Positions 7,553 through 11,321 of a DNA stretch of 11,321 bases are shown here, one piece after another. Source of the stretch: Treponema sp. (GTDB lineage Bacteria > Spirochaetota > Spirochaetia > Treponematales > Breznakiellaceae); NCBI GenBank assembly GCA_031259035.1, contig JAIRLZ010000132.1, forward strand, positions 1-11,321, written 5' to 3'. Numbering within the stretch: position 1 is the first letter of the stretch; the number at the start of each line of letters is the position of its first letter. The notes under the pieces are model-generated. The model ran no database searches and was not told the DNA's origin. It was given only the letters and a program-made list of their open reading frames with translations. Made by a program: the position numbers and the translations under genes.

Positions 7553-7607
7553 AAGAAAACCTCTAAAAACGCGAAGCCGCGGTTCGACAGCTTTTAGAGG
7601 TTTTCTT
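7553..7607. repeat. Perfect 16-bp inverted repeat in the channel-cyclase intergenic region
   Basis: AAGAAAACCTCTAAAA (7553-7568) and TTTTAGAGGTTTTCTT (7592-7607) are exact reverse complements around a 23-base GC-rich loop that can itself pair partly (GAAGC with GGTTC). A degenerate direct echo, AACCTCTGGAAAC at 7615-7627, matches AACCTCTAAAAAC at 7558-7570 in 11 of 13 positions. The long stem could stop transcription on either strand or be a copy of a dispersed, hairpin-type repeat. Neither role is proved here. Confidence 0.75.
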
Positions 7608-7621
7608 ATCCCGGAACCTCT

Positions 7622-7642
7622 GGAAACTCAACCAGCGTTTCC
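7622..7642. repeat. Small hairpin in the 3' region of the channel gene
   Basis: GGAAAC (7622-7627) and GTTTCC (7637-7642) form a 6-bp stem with a 9-base loop. It lies between the weak terminator candidate and the 16-bp inverted repeat, adding to a series of structures after the channel gene. Confidence 0.35.
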
Positions 7643-7648
7643 CTGAAG

Positions 7649-7670
7649 AAAGCGAATCCGGAGACGCTTT
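7649..7670 (-). terminator. Possible weak terminator of the mscS-type gene
   Basis: On the minus strand, AAAGCG and CGCTTT pair around a 10-base loop, preceded by an A-rich stretch and followed by CTTC. It begins about 30 bases after the channel stop codon. The stem is only six base pairs and the T-run is interrupted, so the larger repeat at 7553-7607 may be the real stop. Confidence 0.35.
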
Positions 7671-7701
7671 TTCTCAATTTGATCTCGTGAGAAGCCGGGT
7701 T

Positions 7702-9045
7702 TTACACTTTTTTGTCCTCTTCTTTTTTCACGTCTTCCCCATCCTCCACGATTTTCGCTTCCGCGAAGGGAGCGGTATAGGGCATATAGGAGCGCACGTA
7801 AGAGACGGTCATGTCCAACCCCGCGTCGCGGAACCCGTTTTGTATATTTTTATACAATTCGGAATACACCGCCGGCACCTTCTGAATCGCCTTCGTGTAT
7901 GCGTTTATCTCGTAATGCGCGTAGAAATCGTCAAGTTTTGTCTGAAGCACGAAGGGCATGGGATCAGGTTCAACGTACCGGGTCTTGAGCGCGGCCTCAA
8001 TGAGGATCGAATGCACCGTCTGCCACGGCGTTGAGTAGCCGAAGGTGATGGTTACATGCAGGATAAGTCCATGATCGTTTTCGTTATCCGCGGAAAAATT
8101 GTAATTGGTGATGCTTGAAGTGAGTATCATGGAATTGGGGAAGGTGATGTATTCGTTTTTATGGGTGCGCAGCCGCGTCACCGTCGCGGATTTTTCCACC
8201 ACAAACCCTATGATATTGCCGATCTGTATCCGGTCGCCCAGCTTGAATGGCCTCATATAGGTGACGACAATACCCGCCACCAGATTCCCGATGACGGAAC
8301 TCGATCCCAGCGAGAACAGAATGCCTATGAATACGGAAACGCCCTTGAAAACATCGGATTCGGAATTGGGCAGGAGCGGGTATATGAGGATGATGGTGAA
8401 GGCGTATATCAATATCCGCAGTATGTTAAACGTAGGCTGCGCCCAATCCGCGTAAAAGCCAGGAAGAACGAGGCTGCCCTTTTGAATCTGGGTGATAAAA
8501 AACCGCAGCGCTTTCATCGCGTAATGAGCCATTATAAAAGTGATGATAATGGTTATCAGATTGGGGATATATCTGATGATGGCGACTCCCGTGTTTTTAA
8601 GCGGGGAAATGATGTAGCCGATCAATTTTGCCGCAACGCCGCGGGTTTGTTCAAAGATGCCGAATACTATAGGCAAGGTTAAATATACGACCAGCGCGTA
8701 CACAACGTATTTGAATATCTTTACCAAGAAAAAGACGACGTTCGCTATTTGTTGTGAGTCAAAGAGGGTGTATTTCTTGATGACGATAGGCTTGATAACC
8801 ACCCCGCTTTGTATTTTATTTTGCAGTTTTATGAATAGATGCCTGACCAGCCGTATCAGCAGTATCATAAGAATGATCACCGCGACGGCAATGCCGACTC
8901 TTATAAATATGTTTTTTCCTACGAGTTCGTTTACGACAGAAGAAACATCCGACTCAAGGGTTTCATCCGCCGCGTTTGTCTGGGCGAACAGCGCGGAAGA
9001 TGAAAAAATAAAAAAAAACATGAAAACCGCTCGAATAGCACTCAT
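7702..9045 (-). CDS. MscS-family mechanosensitive ion channel with signal peptide
   Basis: Inner-membrane channel that opens under membrane tension and releases solutes during hypo-osmotic shock. The 447-residue product begins with a signal peptide (MSAIRAVFMFFFIFSSSALFA, cleavage before QT). Hydrophobic helices follow at about 46-68, 100-130, 155-183 and 206-226. The MscS core then starts with a Gly/Ser-rich pore helix (about 233-264, with LFSLGSSSVIGNLVAG) and the family hallmark MRPFKLGDRIQI, then the beta domain (EYITFPNSMILTSSITNY) and a C-terminal alpha/beta domain. A charged tail of Lys, Glu and Asp ends the protein. With more helices than the E. coli three-helix MscS it is a mid-sized family member. 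The ATG at 9045 is chosen over the TTG at 9081 because it begins the signal peptide and lies just after the promoter. It appears to be a single-gene unit. The gene symbol is withheld because paralogues are common. Confidence 0.92.
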   Translation of the reverse strand: MSAIRAVFMFFFIFSSSALFAQTNAADETLESDVSSVVNELVGKNIFIRVGIAVAVIILMILLIRLVRHLFIKLQNKIQSGVVIKPIVIKKYTLFDSQQIANVVFFLVKIFKYVVYALVVYLTLPIVFGIFEQTRGVAAKLIGYIISPLKNTGVAIIRYIPNLITIIITFIMAHYAMKALRFFITQIQKGSLVLPGFYADWAQPTFNILRILIYAFTIILIYPLLPNSESDVFKGVSVFIGILFSLGSSSVIGNLVAGIVVTYMRPFKLGDRIQIGNIIGFVVEKSATVTRLRTHKNEYITFPNSMILTSSITNYNFSADNENDHGLILHVTITFGYSTPWQTVHSILIEAALKTRYVEPDPMPFVLQTKLDDFYAHYEINAYTKAIQKVPAVYSELYKNIQNGFRDAGLDMTVSYVRSYMPYTAPFAEAKIVEDGEDVKKEEDKKV

Positions 9046-9052
9046 ATCTTGA

Positions 9053-9081
9053 ATTATATACCCTTTGTCAGTAAGAAGCAA
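9053..9081 (-). promoter_or_regulatory. Promoter of the mscS-type gene
   Basis: On the minus strand, TTGCTT (9076-9081) and a perfect TATAAT (9053-9058) are 17 bases apart. Only seven bases (TCAAGAT) separate the -10 box from the ATG at 9045, leaving room for at most a one- or two-base leader. There is no proper Shine-Dalgarno sequence. Confidence 0.6.
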
Positions 9082-9108
9082 GCGTTTAAAAATATGGAGA
9101 CGCGACCG

Positions 9109-9127
9109 GCGCCCTCGAAAGGGGCGC
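9109..9127. repeat. GC-rich hairpin upstream of the mscS promoter
   Basis: GCGCCC (9109-9114) and GGGCGC (9122-9127) form a 6-bp stem around TCGAAAG. It lies upstream of the channel promoter and downstream of the cimA 3' hairpins. It has no T-run, and its role is unknown. Confidence 0.3.
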
Positions 9128-9240
9128 GATAAGTCCCCGCAGGATTCAAAAAAAACGGGAAGGGACCGCGGTTTTTTCTTGACAAAATCGCCACGCCGCG
9201 TCGTGCCGCGGAAGCGCGCGAGTCATCAGGCGTATATTTA

Positions 9241-9270
9241 TGAAAAAGCGGGCGTTAGACCGCTTTTTCA
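9241..9270 (-). terminator. Rho-independent terminator candidate of cimA
   Basis: TGAAAAAGCGG (9241-9251) and CCGCTTTTTCA (9260-9270) form a perfect 11-bp stem with an 8-base loop. Read on the minus strand the stem ends in CGCTTTTTCAT, so the U-run is within the 3' arm. It starts about 50 bases after the cimA stop. It is symmetric and could also act in the other direction, but no rightward gene precedes it. Confidence 0.6.
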
Positions 9271-9272
9271 GA

Positions 9273-9314
9273 AGCCAGCCTCAAAAACCGCAGGTTCGCG
9301 TCTTGAAACTGGCT
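9273..9314 (-). other. RNA hairpin in the cimA 3' region, minus-strand specific
   Basis: In the minus-strand transcript AGCCAGTTTCAA (9314-9303) pairs with TTGAGGCTGGCT (9284-9273) over 12 positions, two of them G-U. An inner AACC/GGTT stem lies in the loop. On the plus strand the two wobbles become C-A mismatches, so the structure fits RNA made in the direction of cimA. It begins 6 bases after the cimA stop and abuts the terminator hairpin. Confidence 0.5.
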
Positions 9315-9320
9315 CTACGT

Positions 9321-10967
9321 TTACAAATACGCCTTGAACCGCCGCTCAATGTCGGAAATGATTTTGTATTCAATGGCGTCAACCAACGCAATATGGCTTG
9401 CGTCAATGATGTCCGTTGAGACGCCCACGGTTGTCCATGTTTGCGCGCCATCTGTGGATTCGATAAGCACGCGGACTTTTGCAGCGGTCGCGTCTTTTCC
9501 GTCAATGACACGCACTTTATAATCTGTAAGCCGCACATGAGAGAGCTGCGGGTAAAAGCGTTTCAACGCGCCCCGCAGCGCCCCGTCAAGGGCGTTGACG
9601 GGGCCGTCGCCTTCCGCAGCCGCTATTTCCTGCTGTCCGTCAACCAGCACTTTCACCCAGGCGTGGCAGTACGCCGCAACGCCGCAGGCGGAGTGTTCGC
9701 TTACCACGCGGTAGTCCGCGATGGTGAACAGGGGCTGATATTTGCCGAGTTCCTGACGCGCCATAATTTCAAAACTGCCGTCCGCGCCTTCAAATTGCCA
9801 GCCTTCCGCCTCCAATGCCTTGAGTTTCGCGGCAAGCGCCGCGATTGCCGGATGATCTTTGGTGACGCTTGGGTCGATTTTCTTGACCCGCTCAGCTATA
9901 GCGGAACGCCCGCCAATTTCACTTATAAGGAAACGGCGGCTGTTTCCAACTGTATGCGGTTCAATGTGTTCAAAAGAGCGGCTGACTTTGAGAATGCCGT
10001 CCGCGTGCATGCCCGCCTTGTGCGAAAAAGCCGACGCGCCTATATAGGGCATGGAATCGGGAACCGCGACATTGGAAATTTCCGCCACCTTGCGCGTTAT
10101 GGAGAAAAGCCGCTCCAGTTTGCCTTCCGCAATGCAACGGCGCTTGAGTTTCAGTTCTATGCCGGGAATGATTTCCGCAAGAGCCGCGTTGCCGCACCGT
10201 TCGCCGAAACCAAGGAGCGTTCCCTGTATGTGAGAACAGCCCGCTTTTATTGCCATGAGCGTGGACGCGGTCGCCATGCCGCCGTCGTTGTGCAGGTGTA
10301 CGCCGAGCCTTGCGCGAAGCGAATTTCCGTTCTCCGTCTCCCGCGTTCCCTCTTCCAACGCCGCCAAAGTCTCTTTCACAACGCGGGCTATGTCGTCGGG
10401 GAAAGCGCCGCCATTGGTGTCGCACAGTACAAGCCGGTCAGCGCCAGACGCGAGGGCGGTTCTGAGGGTGGAAAGCGCATAGTGTGGACGCGCGGCGTAA
10501 CCGTCAAAAAAATGCTCGGCGTCAAAGATGACGGTACGGTCGTTTTTTTTGAGAAATTCGATGGTTTCACCTATCATGGCGAGGTTTTCATCAAGACTGA
10601 CGCGCAAGACTTCGGCGGAGTGGATGTCCCAGCTCTTGCCGAAAATCACCACAGCGTCCGTGTTTGCATCAAGAAGGCTCCGCACCTGCGCGTCTTCGGC
10701 GACTGACACGTCCTTCTTGCGGGTCGAGCCGAACGCGGCGAGTTCCGCATGTTCGAGCTTGAGTTTTGAAGCGAGCTGGAAGAATTCCATATCCTTGGGA
10801 TTGCTGCCCGGATTTCCAGCTTCGATCCAGCGCACCCCGAGTTCATCCAGGGTCTGCGCTATGGCGAGTTTATCCTGTACGGAAAAACTAATGCCCTCGC
10901 CTTGCGCGCCATCCCGCAAGGTGGTGTCAAGGATTTCAATGTATGTGGTTTCTTTAATCGTATTCAT
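9321..10967 (-). CDS. cimA: Citramalate synthase (LeuA/CimA family)
   Basis: Condenses pyruvate and acetyl-CoA to (R)-citramalate in the cytoplasm, the entry to the threonine-independent isoleucine pathway. The 548-residue protein has an HMGL-like TIM-barrel (about 8-280) with DTTLRDGAQG (Arg18, Asp19), the HLHND metal motif (His224, His226) and GFGERCGNAAL. The linker contains SHKAGMHADG, equivalent to the IPMS catalytic-His region. A LeuA-type regulatory domain follows (about 400-545), where isoleucine feedback is expected. GNPGSNPKDMEFF is typical of the citramalate subgroup rather than 2-isopropylmalate or homocitrate synthases. The ATG at 10967 is chosen since IEILDTTLRDG should lie about ten residues from the N-terminus; an in-frame ATG at 11033 would add 22 residues, and neither has a clear Shine-Dalgarno. 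The tRNA-Leu gene lies 76 bases upstream and no separate promoter is seen, so readthrough from the tRNA promoter is possible. Confidence 0.92.
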   Translation of the reverse strand: MNTIKETTYIEILDTTLRDGAQGEGISFSVQDKLAIAQTLDELGVRWIEAGNPGSNPKDMEFFQLASKLKLEHAELAAFGSTRKKDVSVAEDAQVRSLLDANTDAVVIFGKSWDIHSAEVLRVSLDENLAMIGETIEFLKKNDRTVIFDAEHFFDGYAARPHYALSTLRTALASGADRLVLCDTNGGAFPDDIARVVKETLAALEEGTRETENGNSLRARLGVHLHNDGGMATASTLMAIKAGCSHIQGTLLGFGERCGNAALAEIIPGIELKLKRRCIAEGKLERLFSITRKVAEISNVAVPDSMPYIGASAFSHKAGMHADGILKVSRSFEHIEPHTVGNSRRFLISEIGGRSAIAERVKKIDPSVTKDHPAIAALAAKLKALEAEGWQFEGADGSFEIMARQELGKYQPLFTIADYRVVSEHSACGVAAYCHAWVKVLVDGQQEIAAAEGDGPVNALDGALRGALKRFYPQLSHVRLTDYKVRVIDGKDATAAKVRVLIESTDGAQTWTTVGVSTDIIDASHIALVDAIEYKIISDIERRFKAYL

Positions 10968-11043
10968 AAGAAATAAGTGATGTTTCACACGCAACCGGAA
11001 TTTCATCACGCGCCGCAGGATGATGGCGACCATTTTATATTAT

Positions 11044-11125
11044 TGCGGCGAAGAAGACTTGAACTTCCATACCTCTCGGCACCAGCACCTCAAGCTGGCG
11101 TGTCTACCAATTCCACCATCGCCGC
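11044..11125 (-). tRNA. tRNA-Leu (anticodon GAG)
   Basis: The acceptor stem pairs GCGGCGA (5') with TCGCCGC (3') followed by discriminator A. The D-arm region reads TGGTGGAATTGGTAGACAC. The anticodon stem is CCAGC/GCTGG around TTGAGGT, giving anticodon GAG for CUC and CUU codons. A long class II variable arm (TGCCGAGAGGTAT region) and a T-arm GGAAG-TTCAAGT-CTTCT follow. The length is 82 bases. The 3' CCA is not encoded and must be added after transcription. Confidence 0.95.
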
Positions 11126-11136
11126 GCAATGGAAAG

Positions 11137-11165
11137 AGTATACTACAGACGCTCTTTTTTGTCAA
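11137..11165 (-). promoter_or_regulatory. Promoter of tRNA-Leu
   Basis: On the minus strand a perfect TTGACA (11160-11165) and TATACT (11137-11142) are separated by 17 bases. The -10 box ends 11 bases before the tRNA 5' end, so the leader is only a few bases long. It is the strongest promoter in the window and might also feed cimA by readthrough. Confidence 0.85.
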
Positions 11166-11177
11166 GCCTTTTGTCAA
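11157..11177. repeat. Tandem copies of TTTTGTCAA at the tRNA promoter
   Basis: TTTTGTCAA occurs at 11157-11165 and again at 11169-11177, a period of 12 bases; a partial third copy (TTGTC) starts at 11182. On the minus strand this gives two consecutive TTGACA boxes, only the inner one correctly spaced to the -10. It may be chance duplication or a small binding site. Confidence 0.5.
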
Positions 11178-11220
11178 TAAATTGTCGTTAATACGTGATA
11201 AGCTCACCGCCTGTAATAAT

Positions 11221-11239
11221 GGGGGAAACGTTCGCCCCC
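11221..11239. repeat. G5/C5 hairpin ahead of the right-edge gene
   Basis: GGGGG (11221-11225) and CCCCC (11235-11239) can pair around a 9-base loop. It lies 12 bases before the AGGAGG ribosome binding site of the rightward gene. If that gene is a transposase, this could be part of the IS end or a structure limiting its expression. Confidence 0.4.
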
Positions 11240-11266
11240 TCGGATATGGCAGGAGGCAGGAAGTAC

Positions 11267-11321
11267 ATGATGAGCGCGAAAGAGCTGGTCCGGCTGGTGG
11301 TAATTAAGGGCGCGATAGACG
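11267..11321 (+). CDS. 5' end of a rightward gene, possibly a transposase with N-terminal helix-turn-helix
   Basis: Only 18 codons are visible, reading MMSAKELVRLVVIKGAID and open to the window edge. A strong AGGAGG (11251-11256) lies ten bases before the first ATG, and a second purine tract (AGGAAG, 11258-11263) precedes the second ATG at 11270, so either ATG may be used. The peptide is reminiscent of the start of ISNCY-type or similar transposases, in which a short helix precedes a helix-turn-helix, but 18 residues do not prove this. It is the only convincing rightward gene and is divergent from the tRNA-Leu promoter about 100 bases away. Confidence 0.5.
   Translation, partial: MMSAKELVRLVVIKGAID

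Noticed and set aside
7467..7701. CRISPR-like repeats in the intergenic region
   Set aside because: There are only inverted repeats and one degenerate direct copy; no regular repeat-spacer spacing exists.
9046..9081. Upstream TTG start of the channel gene
   Set aside because: It would put 12 residues before the signal peptide and place the -35 and -10 boxes inside the coding region.
9441..10706. 421-codon plus-strand reading frame opposite cimA
   Set aside because: It is antisense to a well-conserved enzyme, has no recognisable motifs or signal, and its composition is what the complement of a GC-biased gene gives.
10968..11033. Upstream ATG for cimA
   Set aside because: It adds 22 basic residues not expected in the family, without a ribosome binding site; it is not fully excluded.
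11020..11307. Plus-strand reading frame across the tRNA and right edge
   Set aside because: It runs antisense through tRNA-Leu and in a different frame from the gene with AGGAGG at 11251.

Overview
The window looks like chromosome of a fermentative, host-associated spirochaete, most plausibly a Treponema of the termite-gut type. This is inferred from the moderate GC content, the single-chain pyruvate:ferredoxin oxidoreductase, the class III cyclase with a HAMP and helical tail, the secreted beta-barrel proteins with a PEGA-like module, and the insertion-sequence debris. No rRNA or protein marker fixes the species, so the assignment is an inference.

Nearly everything is read leftward (minus strand). 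In transcription order from the right there is a tRNA-Leu(GAG) with a near-consensus promoter, a citramalate synthase (cimA), tandem 3' hairpins, and an MscS-type mechanosensitive channel. Next comes an intergenic stretch of about 250 bases rich in inverted repeats. It is followed by a tight three-gene operon: a membrane-bound class III nucleotidyl cyclase, then two exported proteins with PEGA-like and C-terminal barrel-like regions, each overlapping its neighbour by 4 to 7 bases. A decayed IS5-family transposase starts at the last stop codon of that operon. Last comes the first 835 codons of pyruvate:ferredoxin oxidoreductase (nifJ), which runs off the left edge and has its own promoter. At the far right edge a rightward gene, possibly a transposase, begins 5' of the tRNA promoter.

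The metabolic genes fit together. The oxidoreductase makes acetyl-CoA and reduced ferredoxin from pyruvate, and citramalate synthase condenses pyruvate with acetyl-CoA at the first step of the threonine-independent route to isoleucine. The cyclase operon is the most interesting part: translational overlap suggests a cyclic-nucleotide signalling enzyme with a periplasmic sensor domain is made together with two envelope proteins, so the three may form one envelope-sensing unit.

Promoters with 17-base spacers can be seen for nifJ, the cyclase operon, the channel gene and the tRNA. For the cyclase and channel genes the -10 box ends only 6 to 7 bases before the best start codon, and neither start has a clear Shine-Dalgarno sequence, so both transcripts may be leaderless. 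No CRISPR array, rRNA or complete insertion sequence was found.
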